DNA of 64,000 bases from Verrucomicrobiales bacterium (GTDB lineage: Bacteria; Verrucomicrobiota; Verrucomicrobiia; Limisphaerales; UBA11358), in NCBI GenBank assembly GCA_028712475.1, contig JAQTQB010000001.1:248001-312000 (forward strand), written 5' to 3'. Numbering within the stretch: the first letter of the stretch is position 1; each line of letters starts with the position of its first letter. The notes below the pieces were generated by a model. It was not told where the DNA came from, made no database searches, and worked only from the letters and a program-made list of their open reading frames with translations. The translations under genes were made by a program, and so were the position numbers. Shown piece after piece: positions 9,699-18,173 of the stretch.

Positions 9699-10675
9699 GC
9701 GCGATCCTCTCCGGGGGGCTGATTTTTTGCCACGCGGCTTTCCATCCGGCGTCCGACCCAGATCATACCGATGATTCCCGGGATGTAGGGCAGCAGGCTG
9801 AAAACCCCGCCGGGACCGCCTTCATGGACGTAATTGCCCCATTCCTGCCCGCCCATTTCCGCCGCCAGAATGATGCAAAACAGCCGGACGAAATTTCCCA
9901 GCACCGCGAACGGCAGCGCCAGGGCCATCAGAAAAATCCTTTTTCCCGGCGTGCGAAACGCGCCGAACGCATAAATCGTCGCCAGCAGAAACAGGGCGAT
10001 CAAGCTCCGCATCCCGCCGCACGCCGCCGCGACTTCGTATTGATAATGGCCCGATGGATCCAGCAGCTGCGTGCCGTGCCGGATGATGCCGATGCCCACC
10101 AGGTGCGCGAACATCTCCACCAGCCACGTCACCAACATTCGCAGCGGAAAAAGGATGAAATTCAGGTGCGCCGTCAGTGGAACGGAAAAAACAAACAGAA
10201 AAAATGGATACGCGCTGTGTCGCAGCCAGGCACGCCCCCAGGCCAGACCCGTCAATGCATAAATTCCCGCGAACAGCGCAATCACGGAAACAAAGGTCTG
10301 CTGGACGACGTAGCCAACGAAGTGCAACAACAGCGCCGCCGCCAGCAGCAGCAGTCCCGGCCACCATGCTTGCAGCGGCAGCGCAAGCAGTTCCTTCCGT
10401 TTCCACCAGAAAATGCCGATGACCAGGAAAGGCATGAGGTTGCCGATGCTGGCATCTTCCCCCGCCTCGCCCTTGAGGTTGTAGGAGTCGTAAAGCCATG
10501 CAAACATGGACGATGTGTGGACGTAGCCCAGGATGGAATTGCCCCAGAACTGGAACAGCAGCAGCCACGCCGCCAGCAGCGTGAAGAAAAAAGCCTTGTT
10601 CGGCAGGCGCTGCCAGCATGCGATGGTGTCCGCCCGCCAGTCCACCGGCGCTGTTTTGGTTTGATTACCGTTCAT
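9695..10675 (-). CDS. Exosortase/archaeosortase family protein
   Basis: A multi-pass membrane cysteine transpeptidase of 326 residues with eight or so hydrophobic segments. The catalytic triad of the family is visible: Cys219 in AACGGMRS, Arg264 in GNFVRL and His284 in VHEGGPGG. Exosortases cleave PEP-CTERM-like C-terminal signals and are nearly always linked to extracellular polysaccharide genes, as here. No protein encoded in this window has a recognisable PEP-CTERM or VPDSG tail, so the substrates must lie elsewhere. It is followed directly by the EpsI-type gene (4-bp overlap). Which exosortase subclass it is cannot be told. Confidence 0.93.
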   Translation of the reverse strand: MNGNQTKTAPVDWRADTIACWQRLPNKAFFFTLLAAWLLLFQFWGNSILGYVHTSSMFAWLYDSYNLKGEAGEDASIGNLMPFLVIGIFWWKRKELLALPLQAWWPGLLLLAAALLLHFVGYVVQQTFVSVIALFAGIYALTGLAWGRAWLRHSAYPFFLFVFSVPLTAHLNFILFPLRMLVTWLVEMFAHLVGIGIIRHGTQLLDPSGHYQYEVAAACGGMRSLIALFLLATIYAFGAFRTPGKRIFLMALALPFAVLGNFVRLFCIILAAEMGGQEWGNYVHEGGPGGVFSLLPYIPGIIGMIWVGRRMESRVAKNQPPGEDRA

Positions 10676-10749
10676 TTGTGCGTTGTTCCAGCTTTCAGAT
10701 AACCAAACCGCGCGATTTGCTCAAACAAATTCGCAGGGATAGGATGATT

Positions 10750-11520
10750 TCAGCCTTGTTCCAGCGGATATTTTTTCAGGCCGGAAAGCTGCCCGGCGAC
10801 TTTCAGCGCGAACTGCGGATTGTTTTTCAGGTAGCGTTTCGCCAGCCGGCGCGGTTCCTGGCAGAGCCGGTAAAACCATTCCAGCCCGCTCCGCTGCATC
10901 CAGCGCGGCGCCTGCTTCACCCGCCCGGCATGAAAATCGAACGCCGCACCCACGCCGATCATCAGCGTCACGTCCAGCTTCGTCAAAGATTCCGCCATGA
11001 ACTTTTCCTGCTTCGGCGTGCTCAAGCCGACCCACAAGATGTCCGGCCGCGCGGCGCGCACCATTTCCTGCAACTGGATTTCCTCCGCCGCGTTCAGCGC
11101 CCGGAACGGCGGGGTGTAGCAGCCGGTGACCGCGAGTTTCGGAAATTTTACCTTCAATTTCTGCGCCAGCAATTCCGCCACGCCCGGCGCGCCGCCGTAG
11201 AAAAAATGGCGGCAGCCGCTTGTCTCGCTCCACGCGCAGACATCCATCATCAAATCCGGCCCATAGACACGGCGCATTTCCGCCTGGCCGCGAAACTTCC
11301 CCATCCACACCATCGGCATCCCGTCGGGCGTGCAGAGAAACGCGCCGTTCAAGATCCGCCGGAAATTTTCATCGGCCTGCGCCTCCATCACGCCATGGAC
11401 GCCGGTCACGCAGATGTAACCCTTGCGCCGCGTGCGCACCGCCCCGGCGATGGCGTCCAGCGCCGTCCGCAGGTTGAGGACGCTGACACCGACACCAAGG
11501 ACATTGACACGCTTCGTCAT
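10750..11520 (-). CDS. WecG/TagA/CpsF-family glycosyltransferase
   Basis: A 256-residue GT26 enzyme that adds the second sugar to a lipid-linked primer. Typical blocks are CVTGVHGVMEAQ, LCTPDGMPMVW, VYGPDLM, FFYGGAPGVAE, ILWVGLSTPKQEKFM and IGVGAAFDFHAGRVKQAP followed by WFYRLCQEPRRLAKRY. It would act just after the priming transferase at 7520-8923. The ATG at 11520 is created by the outermost unit of a heptamer repeat arm, and the divergent gene on the other side starts in the same manner. Confidence 0.93.
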   Translation of the reverse strand: MTKRVNVLGVGVSVLNLRTALDAIAGAVRTRRKGYICVTGVHGVMEAQADENFRRILNGAFLCTPDGMPMVWMGKFRGQAEMRRVYGPDLMMDVCAWSETSGCRHFFYGGAPGVAELLAQKLKVKFPKLAVTGCYTPPFRALNAAEEIQLQEMVRAARPDILWVGLSTPKQEKFMAESLTKLDVTLMIGVGAAFDFHAGRVKQAPRWMQRSGLEWFYRLCQEPRRLAKRYLKNNPQFALKVAGQLSGLKKYPLEQG

Positions 11521-11665
11521 TTACGATTTACGATTTACGAATTACGATTGGATGCCATCTGGCGGCAATCTGCCTGAAATGAAATTCTGCGGCGCAGCGC
11601 GAAATCAAGTCCAGTCTGCGCCGCATCGGAAGCCCGGATCGTAAATCGTAAATCGTAAATCGTAA
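11519..11665. repeat. Heptamer-armed inverted repeat between divergent genes (unit TTACGAT)
   Basis: The left arm is TTACGAT, TTACGAT, TTACGAA, TTACGAT (11521-11548). The right arm is four perfect ATCGTAA units (11638-11665). They are reverse complements around about 89 bp that hold a GC-rich inner segment with no gene. Read outward, each arm is CGTAAAT repeated and then G, so the ATG start codons of both flanking divergent genes are formed by the outermost heptamer. Confidence 0.92.
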
Positions 11666-12898
11666 ATGAAATTGCTTGTTTTTGCCCACACCCCGCCGCC
11701 GCACCATGGCCAGAGCTACATGGTCAAGCTCATGCTGGACGGCTTCGGCGGCGACTGGCGCGGACAAAAACCGGAATCGCCGGGCGCGTTCGGCATCGAG
11801 TGCTACCATGTCAACGCGCGCTTTTCCAAATCCCTCGAGGACGTCGGCGAATTTCAGGGCGCGAAAATTTTCCTGATCCTGTTTTTCTGCCTGCAAGCCG
11901 TCTGGTGCCGCTTTCGTTACGGCGTGACCACGCTTTATTACGTCCCCGCGCCCGGCAAGGCCGTCGCCGTCTATCGCGACTGGCTGGTCATGCTGATCTG
12001 CCGTCCATTTTTCAAAAAAATCATCCTTCACTGGCACGCCGCCGGCCTCGCCAAATGGCTGGAGACCGCAGTGCAGATCCGTTCGCGCGCCATCACCTAT
12101 CGCTTGTTCAAGCCGGTGGATTTAAGCATCGTCCTCTCCAGATATAATTTTGCCGACGCGGAAAAGTTTCTGTCGCAATACATCACCATCGTCAGCAACG
12201 GCATCCCGGATCCTTGTCCTGATTTTGCGACCTCCATTTTGCCGCGCCGCCGGGCGCGTTTTGCCGCGCGTAAAAAAATCCTGGAAGAAGAAAATTCCAG
12301 CGCGGGCAAATTAAGAGCTGCCGGGGAGGATCTGCACCTGATCAAGGTTTTATTTATAGCGCACTGCACGCGCGAAAAAGGCCTGTTCGCGGCGATGGAA
12401 GGCGTTGTGGCCGCCAACCGGGTGCTGGCCGGACAGAATTCACCTTTGCGGATGAAACTTGCCGCCGCCGGGAATTTTGTCAATGCCGCCGAAAGGGCGG
12501 AATTTGACCGGCTGCTGGAAATCCCCGAATTCGCCGGCGCCGTGAAGCATCTTGGTTTCGTTGCCGGCACCGGCAAGGAACAGGCTTTGCGCGATGCGGA
12601 TGTGTTTTGCTTCCCGACTCATTATCTGGCCGAAAACCAGCCGGTGAACCTGATTGAGGCGATGGCGTTCGGCCTGCCCATCGTGACGACGCGATGGCGC
12701 TCGTTGCCGGAAATGCTGCCGCCCGGCCACACCGGCCTGGTCTCTACGCAAGCGCCGGATGAAATTGCCGCCGCCCTGCTCCGGTCTGCGCTGGATGAAA
12801 CCAATGAAAATTGCCGCGACCACTTTCTGGCGCACTTCAGCCTGCAAAGCCATCTGTCGAAACTGGCGTCAGCCATCCGCAGCGTGGAAAACATTTAA
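11666..12898 (+). CDS. Glycosyltransferase, GT4 family
   Basis: A 410-residue GT-B fold glycosyltransferase, probably transferring a sugar from a nucleotide sugar to a growing glycan at the cytoplasmic membrane. The N-terminal HTPPPHHGQSYMVKLML segment is like the donor/acceptor loop of GT4 enzymes. The C-terminal half has VLFIAHCTREKGLF and the E-x7-E-like motif QPVNLIEAMAFGLPIVTTRW. A hydrophobic stretch around residues 71-83 may be membrane-associated. The ATG is joined directly to four CGTAAAT units and has no Shine-Dalgarno sequence. Confidence 0.88.
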   Translation: MKLLVFAHTPPPHHGQSYMVKLMLDGFGGDWRGQKPESPGAFGIECYHVNARFSKSLEDVGEFQGAKIFLILFFCLQAVWCRFRYGVTTLYYVPAPGKAVAVYRDWLVMLICRPFFKKIILHWHAAGLAKWLETAVQIRSRAITYRLFKPVDLSIVLSRYNFADAEKFLSQYITIVSNGIPDPCPDFATSILPRRRARFAARKKILEEENSSAGKLRAAGEDLHLIKVLFIAHCTREKGLFAAMEGVVAANRVLAGQNSPLRMKLAAAGNFVNAAERAEFDRLLEIPEFAGAVKHLGFVAGTGKEQALRDADVFCFPTHYLAENQPVNLIEAMAFGLPIVTTRWRSLPEMLPPGHTGLVSTQAPDEIAAALLRSALDETNENCRDHFLAHFSLQSHLSKLASAIRSVENI

Positions 12899-12979
12899 TT
12901 TACGGCTGGCGATTTACGATTTACGATTTTGCTTCCAGTTCGCGCGCACCGCGCAAATCGCATATCGTAAATCGAAAAT
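12898..12979. repeat. Heptamer-armed inverted repeat (unit ATTTACG)
   Basis: The left arm is ATTTACG, GCTGGCG, ATTTACG, ATTTACG (12898-12925). The right arm is CGCAAAT, CGCATAT, CGTAAAT, CGAAAAT (12952-12979). The loop is about 26 bases. The left arm begins at the last base of the stop codon of the upstream glycosyltransferase, and the right arm ends inside the nadE ATG. The unit is the same as in the 11519-11665 element but both arms are more decayed. Confidence 0.85.
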
Positions 12980-14654
12980 GATCATCGGCCTGCTCCAGCT
13001 TAATTCGACCATCGGCGATTTCGCCGCCAACCGGAAAAAACTTCTGGCCGGTTATGAACAGGCTGTCGCGCTCGGCGCGGAATTCGTCCTCGCGCCGGAA
13101 CTGTTCCTCTGCGGCTACCCGCCGCGCGACCTGCTCCAGCGCGCTGATTTCGTTGACGCCAATCTGGCGGCGCTGGAAGAAACGGCCAAAAGTGTCGGCG
13201 CGATTCCGCTGTGCGTGGGCTTTGTGGACCGCAATCTGGAAAAGCCCGGACGCGTGTTGAAAAATTCTGCCGCAGTTTTGCAAAGCGGGAAAGTCATCTG
13301 GCGCACGACCAAAAGTTTGCTGCCGACCTATGATGTTTTTGACGAAGACCGTTATTTTGAACCGGCCAAAAGCGTCGCGCCTTTCGCGTTCAACGGCCGC
13401 AAGCTCGGCATCACGATCTGCGAGGACATCTGGAACGACCAGGATTTCTGGCCGGACCGTTTGTATCGCCGCGACCCGGTCAAGGAACTCATCGCGCAGG
13501 GCGCGGAAATCATCCTGAACATTTCCGCGTCGCCGTGGCACGACGGCAAGGAACGCACACGGCTGGAAATGCTGCGGCGCGTGGCGCGCGACGAAAAAAT
13601 CCCGCTGGCTCAGGTCAACCTCACCGGCGCGAATGACGAATTGATTTTTGACGGCCACAGCGTCGCGCTGAATGCCGCGGGCGAACCGCTCGCTTTTGGC
13701 AAAGGTTTTGCCGAGGACGTTTTAGTGGCGGATTTGGAGCTTGGTGGGGCGAGCGTCCCCGCGAGCCGGCTCGTCAGGAGCCTCGCCCCGCCTGAAGAAT
13801 TTCCATCGCGCGAAGCGCAGATTTTTTCCGCGCTGTCACTGGGCATCCGCGATTACGTCCACAAATGCGGCTTCAAATCGGTCATTCTCGGCTTGTCCGG
13901 CGGGATTGATTCGGCGCTTGTCGCGGTGCTGGCGTCGGACGCGCTCGGGGCGGAAAATGTTTTCGGCGTGGCGATGCCGGCGCGTTATTCGAGCAGCGGC
14001 AGCCTGGCAGACGCCGGGACGCTCGCGAAAAATCTGGGCATCCGTTACGAGGTCCTGCCGATCGAGCCGGCGTTTCTGGCGGTGGAAAAGCAGCTGGAAA
14101 ACGTTTTCGCCGGAACCAAGGTGAACGAGGCCGAGGAGAACGTGCAGTCGCGGCTGCGCGGCGTGACGCTGATGGCGCTCTCGAACAAGTTCGGCGCGCT
14201 CGTGCTGACGACCGGCAACAAGTCGGAGATGGCCGTGGGTTATTGCACGCTTTACGGCGACATGAACGGCGCGCTCGCGCCCATCGCGGATGTTTTCAAG
14301 ACGGACATCTACAAGATCGCCCGCTGGGTGAACCGCGAACGGGAAATCATTCCCGCCGATTCCATCACCAAGCCGCCGAGCGCGGAACTGCGCCCGAACC
14401 AGACGGACCAGGATTCCTTGCCGCCTTATGAAACGCTGGACGCGATCCTGGAACTTTATGTCGTGAAAAACCTGGGCAAGGAGGAGATCATCCGCCGCGG
14501 CTTCGATGCGGCGGTGGTGAACGACGTGGTGAACAAGATCAATTTCAGCGAATACAAACGGCGGCAGGCCGCGCCGGGATTGAAGGTGTCGCCGCGCGCG
14601 TTCGGCATGGGGCGGCGCATCCCCATCGCGCAAAAGTTTCGGACGAAAGTTTGA
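12978..14654 (+). CDS. nadE: Glutamine-dependent NAD+ synthetase
   Basis: Makes NAD+ from nicotinate adenine dinucleotide using ammonia released from glutamine. The 558-residue protein has an N-terminal nitrilase-type glutaminase domain with catalytic Glu41 (LAPELFLCGYPP) and Cys148 (ITICEDIW). The C-terminal synthetase domain has the ATP loop LSGGIDSALVA, with SGGIDS at 307-312, and TGNKSEMAVGYCTLYGD. The ATG at 12978 is chosen because MIIGLLQLNSTIGDF is the usual first strand; the frame is open further upstream through the preceding gene. Residues about 256-272 between the two domains are encoded by a palindromic repeat and look like an insertion. Confidence 0.95.
   Translation: MIIGLLQLNSTIGDFAANRKKLLAGYEQAVALGAEFVLAPELFLCGYPPRDLLQRADFVDANLAALEETAKSVGAIPLCVGFVDRNLEKPGRVLKNSAAVLQSGKVIWRTTKSLLPTYDVFDEDRYFEPAKSVAPFAFNGRKLGITICEDIWNDQDFWPDRLYRRDPVKELIAQGAEIILNISASPWHDGKERTRLEMLRRVARDEKIPLAQVNLTGANDELIFDGHSVALNAAGEPLAFGKGFAEDVLVADLELGGASVPASRLVRSLAPPEEFPSREAQIFSALSLGIRDYVHKCGFKSVILGLSGGIDSALVAVLASDALGAENVFGVAMPARYSSSGSLADAGTLAKNLGIRYEVLPIEPAFLAVEKQLENVFAGTKVNEAEENVQSRLRGVTLMALSNKFGALVLTTGNKSEMAVGYCTLYGDMNGALAPIADVFKTDIYKIARWVNREREIIPADSITKPPSAELRPNQTDQDSLPPYETLDAILELYVVKNLGKEEIIRRGFDAAVVNDVVNKINFSEYKRRQAAPGLKVSPRAFGMGRRIPIAQKFRTKV
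13744..13793. repeat. Palindromic REP-like element inside nadE
   Basis: A 50-bp imperfect palindrome whose halves read GGTGGGGCGAGCGTCC... and, on the other strand, GGCGGGGCGAGGCTCC.... It is in frame with nadE and encodes GASVPASRLVRSLAPP in the linker between glutaminase and synthetase domains. A half copy of the same element lies between genes at 55385-55410. Confidence 0.8.
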
Positions 14655-14733
14655 CTCCCCGGGGCATCTATATGAAATTCCCCCGCGCGACCGGCATCTG
14701 TCCGGGATGCATGCGACCGTTAAAAATCTGTTC

Positions 14734-15570
14734 ATGAAATTCTCCATCGTCACGCCGAGTTTCCGCAATTCAAAATGGCTGAAGCTCTGCATCGCGTCCG
14801 TGGCCGACCAGCAGGACGTCGAGCTTGAACACATCGTGCAGGATTCGTGCTCGGACGACGGCACGCAGGACTGGCTGCCGCATGACCCGCGCGTGAAGGC
14901 CTTCATCGAAAAAGACCAGGGCATGTATGACGCGGTGAACCGGGGTTATCGCCGCGCCAACGGCGACATCCTTGCGTATCTGAACTGCGATGAACAATAC
15001 CTGCCCGGCGCGTTGAAGACCGTCCGCGATTTTTTTGAAACGCACCCGCACGTCGAAGTCCTGCTTGCCGGCAGCATCGTGACCGACGGCGAGGGGAAAT
15101 ACATGTGCCATCGCCACGCGCTGACGCCGCATCCGCTGCACATGCGGTTCCGCTTTCCTGTGCTGACCAGTTCCATTTTCATCCGCCGGAAAGTAATCCA
15201 CGACCGCGGCATTTTCTTCGACACCAAATGGCGCGACCTGGGAGATTATCATTGGGTGCTCGCGCTGATGAAAGCCGGCGTGCCGATGGCTGTCTCCAAT
15301 GCCTTCACCTCCGTTTTTGCCGACACCGGCGAGAACATGAACCTGAAACCAAACGCCATCCGTGAAAAAAAGGAGGCTGACGCCATGACGCCGGTCTGGG
15401 TGCAATGGTTGAAGCCCGTGTGGATCGTCCATCACCGCCTGCGCCGGCTGCTGGCCGGGCATTTTTTCATGAAGGCCACGAGCTATTCCATCTACACGTT
15501 CCAAAGTCCTGAAAAGCGCGTGACGATTGACGTGCCCAAGCCGACGGCGGTCTGGTGGAACCGGCTGTGA
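14734..15570 (+). CDS. Glycosyltransferase, GT2 family
   Basis: A 278-residue GT-A enzyme. The N-terminus FSIVTPSFRNSKWLKLCIASV is typical of GT2. The donor-binding region reads QDSCSDDGTQDWL, then EKDQGMYDAVNRGYRRANGDILAYLNCDE, where the last part is the DxD-equivalent. The start is placed at MKFSIV (14734); an ATG nine codons earlier is possible. It lies 80 bp after nadE and 64 bp before the epimerase gene on the same strand. The sugar transferred is unknown. Confidence 0.88.
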   Translation: MKFSIVTPSFRNSKWLKLCIASVADQQDVELEHIVQDSCSDDGTQDWLPHDPRVKAFIEKDQGMYDAVNRGYRRANGDILAYLNCDEQYLPGALKTVRDFFETHPHVEVLLAGSIVTDGEGKYMCHRHALTPHPLHMRFRFPVLTSSIFIRRKVIHDRGIFFDTKWRDLGDYHWVLALMKAGVPMAVSNAFTSVFADTGENMNLKPNAIREKKEADAMTPVWVQWLKPVWIVHHRLRRLLAGHFFMKATSYSIYTFQSPEKRVTIDVPKPTAVWWNRL

Positions 15571-15634
15571 GTCCGCGCGGCGGCAGAAAATTGGATTGCC
15601 ACTTCGCAAGGCATCGGGCAGCTTTTCCGTTCGC

Positions 15635-16612
15635 ATGAAGAACAAAATTTTAGTCGCAGGCGCAGGCGGTTTCATCGGCGGCCACCTGGTCGCGGAACTG
15701 CTCCGCAAAGGCCACACGGACATCCGCGCCGTGGACATCAAGCCGTTCGGCGAATGGTATCAGAAATTTCCGCAGGTCGAAAATGTCCAACTGGACTTGC
15801 AACTCAAGGGTGCCTGCGAAAAGGCGGCTGCGGGCGCGCACACCATCTACAACCTCGCCGCCGACATGGGCGGCATGGGCTTCATCGAAAACAACAAGGC
15901 GCTTTGCATGTTGAGCGTGCTCATCAACACGCACCTGCTCATGGCCGCACGCGCCGCCGGGGTGAAACGGTTTTTCTACGCCTCCTCCGCCTGTGTTTAT
16001 GCGGGCGACAAGCAGACGGATCCGGACGTGACCGGTTTGCGCGAGGCCGACGCCTACCCCGCGATGCCGGAAGACGGTTATGGCTGGGAAAAACTTTTCA
16101 GCGAGCGCATGTGCCGCCACTTCACGGAGGATTTCAAGCTGATGACGCGCGTCGCCCGTTTCCACAATGTCTATGGCCCGCACGGCACCTACGACGGCGG
16201 CCGGGAGAAGGCGCCCGCCGCCGTCTGCCGCAAAGTCATCACCGCCAAGCTGACCGGCAGGCACGAGATCGAGATCTGGGGCGACGGCCATCAAACACGC
16301 AGCTTCATGTATATTGACGACTGCATCGAGGGCATCGAGCGCATTTTCAGCAGCGACAAGGTGACGTTCCCCATCAACCTCGGCAGCTCGGAAAAAGTTT
16401 CCATCAACCAGCTCGTGGACATCGTCGAGGACATCGCGGGCATCAAGCTCAAGCGCACCTACAACCTGTCCGCGCCCAAGGGCGTGAACGGGCGCAACAG
16501 CGACAACGAACTCATCAAGAAGACGCTCGGCTGGGAGCCGAACCTGCCGCTGCGCAAAGGCATGGAAAAAACCTACGCGTGGATCCTTGACGAGATGACG
16601 AAGGCGAAGTGA
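15635..16612 (+). CDS. GDP-mannose 3,5-epimerase-like SDR
   Basis: A 325-residue extended SDR enzyme. It has the Rossmann motif GAGGFIGGHLV near the N-terminus and a set of blocks characteristic of GDP-D-mannose 3',5'-epimerases: AADMGGMGFIENN, ASSACVY, EDGYGWEKLFSERMC with the catalytic Tyr and Lys, RFHNVYGPHGTYDGGREKAP, and GDGHQTRSFMYIDDCIEG. It would supply GDP-L-galactose or a related sugar to the glycan. The start MKNKILVAG at 15635 is clear; upstream frame sequence is not conserved. Product identity is by motif recall and needs an assay. Confidence 0.85.
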   Translation: MKNKILVAGAGGFIGGHLVAELLRKGHTDIRAVDIKPFGEWYQKFPQVENVQLDLQLKGACEKAAAGAHTIYNLAADMGGMGFIENNKALCMLSVLINTHLLMAARAAGVKRFFYASSACVYAGDKQTDPDVTGLREADAYPAMPEDGYGWEKLFSERMCRHFTEDFKLMTRVARFHNVYGPHGTYDGGREKAPAAVCRKVITAKLTGRHEIEIWGDGHQTRSFMYIDDCIEGIERIFSSDKVTFPINLGSSEKVSINQLVDIVEDIAGIKLKRTYNLSAPKGVNGRNSDNELIKKTLGWEPNLPLRKGMEKTYAWILDEMTKAK

Positions 16613-16936
16613 CGGCTTGGCGGTGAGTTTCAAAATCTGAAACGGCAGCCGTGGGAATTGGGCGACCCAAGATTAAAAGCACCGGCAGGGGGCGGCAGAA
16701 AAACAGCCGGCCCTGCATGACTCTCTCGCCCCTTCCGGGGCTGACAAACCACCACGGCACTTTTTCCACGGTTTCACCGCAGGCTGCCATAACAGTCCAT
16801 GCCGCCGTTGGCGCACTTCGGTTTCCGGCGTCCCGTCAGGACGGATTCTGTTTGGGACGATGTTCCCGGCAAGTTGTGCCGGGCCATTTTCCGGCCGTCC
16901 CTGCCGGGACAAGGGCTGCGCCCCGAAAAGCTGCAA
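16613..16936. repeat. Repeat-rich spacer
   Basis: No gene is seen. Around 16680-16760 lies a composite palindromic repeat (CCGGCAGGGGGCGGCAG ... CGCCCCTTCCGGGGCT) that recurs at about 56250-56310. Further inverted repeats of the type CCCGGCAA-GTTGTGCCGGG follow at about 16860-16920. One or more of them may end transcription of the convergent genes on both sides. Confidence 0.6.
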
Positions 16937-17920
16937 TCAGGATGCCGCCGGCCGTTGCGCGGCGAGAAATTTCCCGACGCGCGTGAACACTTCCTCCTCG
17001 CCAAGGTTCCGCAGGCAGAACGGCGTGGCGAACCGGCAGTAATCCGAACATGGCTTGTAGGGGCAGGCCTTGCCCTCAATCCATTCCGAGGCCGGATGCA
17101 GCGGCGCGAACCATTCAGGCAGTTGCGGGCCGAAAATGGTGAAGGTCGGCACGCCGCAGATCGCCGCCAGATGCCCCGGCCCGGAATCGTTGCCGATGAA
17201 CGCGCCGGCGCGATCCACCAGCGCAATCAAATCCGCCACATTGTGCGGCGTCGCCACCTCCGTTTCTCCCGCCTGCAGCCACCATTCGCGCTGGTCGGGG
17301 TCGCAGGCGACCTGCACCGGAAAGTTTCCCCGGCGCAGGCGGGCCGCGAGTTTTTTGTAATGTTCCAGCGGCCAGACCCGGACGGCTTGCGCGGCCCCGG
17401 TGTGGATCAAGATCATCTTGTGATCCCAGGCGGACGGAATGAAAAGTTTTTCACGCGGCGGGAGCTGGAGATCCAGAGCACCGGCAAGGACGCGCCAGGA
17501 TTCGTAACGGTGCGACTGCGGCTCGGGACGGGCGAGCGGACGGGTCAAAAACATTTCGCTGTGCATGCGCGGGAAACCCAGCCGGTCCTGTGCCCGGAAC
17601 AGTTTCAGGAGCAGATGGTCGCGCGGATCCCAGCGCGCCGAGAGGCCGATGTCAAAACATGTCTCCAACAGCCGGCGACGCAGGCGGCCAATTTCAAAAA
17701 CCGGCCAGCGCCAGAAATAATACTTGTGCTTGAAGGCGGTCCATGGCGCGGTGAAGGTTTCCACCCGGACGCCCGGCCAGAGGCGCGCCTGCAGGTCGTG
17801 GGCGAACGGCTTGGCGAGCAGGGTGACTTCAAACTTCTCCGTCGCCGCGCGCAGAAACGGCGTGGCAATGGCGAGGTCGCCCAGCCCCCATAATTCAACG
17901 ATGAGCAGTTTGGGTTTCAT
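16937..17920 (-). CDS. Glycosyltransferase, GT9 family (heptosyltransferase-like)
   Basis: A 327-residue protein of the ADP-heptose:LPS heptosyltransferase family. The N-terminal LLIVELWGLGDLAIATPFLRA and the C-terminal GNDSGPGHLAAICGVPTFTIFGP are the usual signatures; ILIHTGAA is the nucleotide-binding strand. Six cysteines are concentrated in its C-terminal half, including CPYKPCSDYC. It may build a core oligosaccharide. It is transcribed towards the epimerase gene. Confidence 0.88.
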   Translation of the reverse strand: MKPKLLIVELWGLGDLAIATPFLRAATEKFEVTLLAKPFAHDLQARLWPGVRVETFTAPWTAFKHKYYFWRWPVFEIGRLRRRLLETCFDIGLSARWDPRDHLLLKLFRAQDRLGFPRMHSEMFLTRPLARPEPQSHRYESWRVLAGALDLQLPPREKLFIPSAWDHKMILIHTGAAQAVRVWPLEHYKKLAARLRRGNFPVQVACDPDQREWWLQAGETEVATPHNVADLIALVDRAGAFIGNDSGPGHLAAICGVPTFTIFGPQLPEWFAPLHPASEWIEGKACPYKPCSDYCRFATPFCLRNLGEEEVFTRVGKFLAAQRPAAS

Positions 17921-18173
17921 CCTGTAAACTGCAATTCAACCACAGATGAACACAGATGGACACGAATACCAAGCATTTACACCAAACCAATGGTTCTCCG
18001 GCGGATGAATGAGGGCCGCAGCACCAAATCCGGGGTTACCGTGCGCATCCTTGGTTTAACAAATCTTGACGGGTTCAACCGGTTGCGCCGCCCTGCGGCG
18101 CGGACGGCCCAGCGCGCCGTGCCTGCCACGTCATGATCTGGCAGAGGCATCATCCTGGTTTCACGCGAAAATT
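17921..18173. repeat. Spacer with ACCACAGATG-type repeat
   Basis: At 17939-17968 are decamer-like repeats ACCACAGATGAACACAGATG and so on. A related sequence lies at about 30922-30955. No gene is seen. Confidence 0.5.

Noticed and set aside
11521-12979. CRISPR array
   Set aside because: Units are 7 bp, directly adjacent and inverted between arms, with no spacers and no cas genes.
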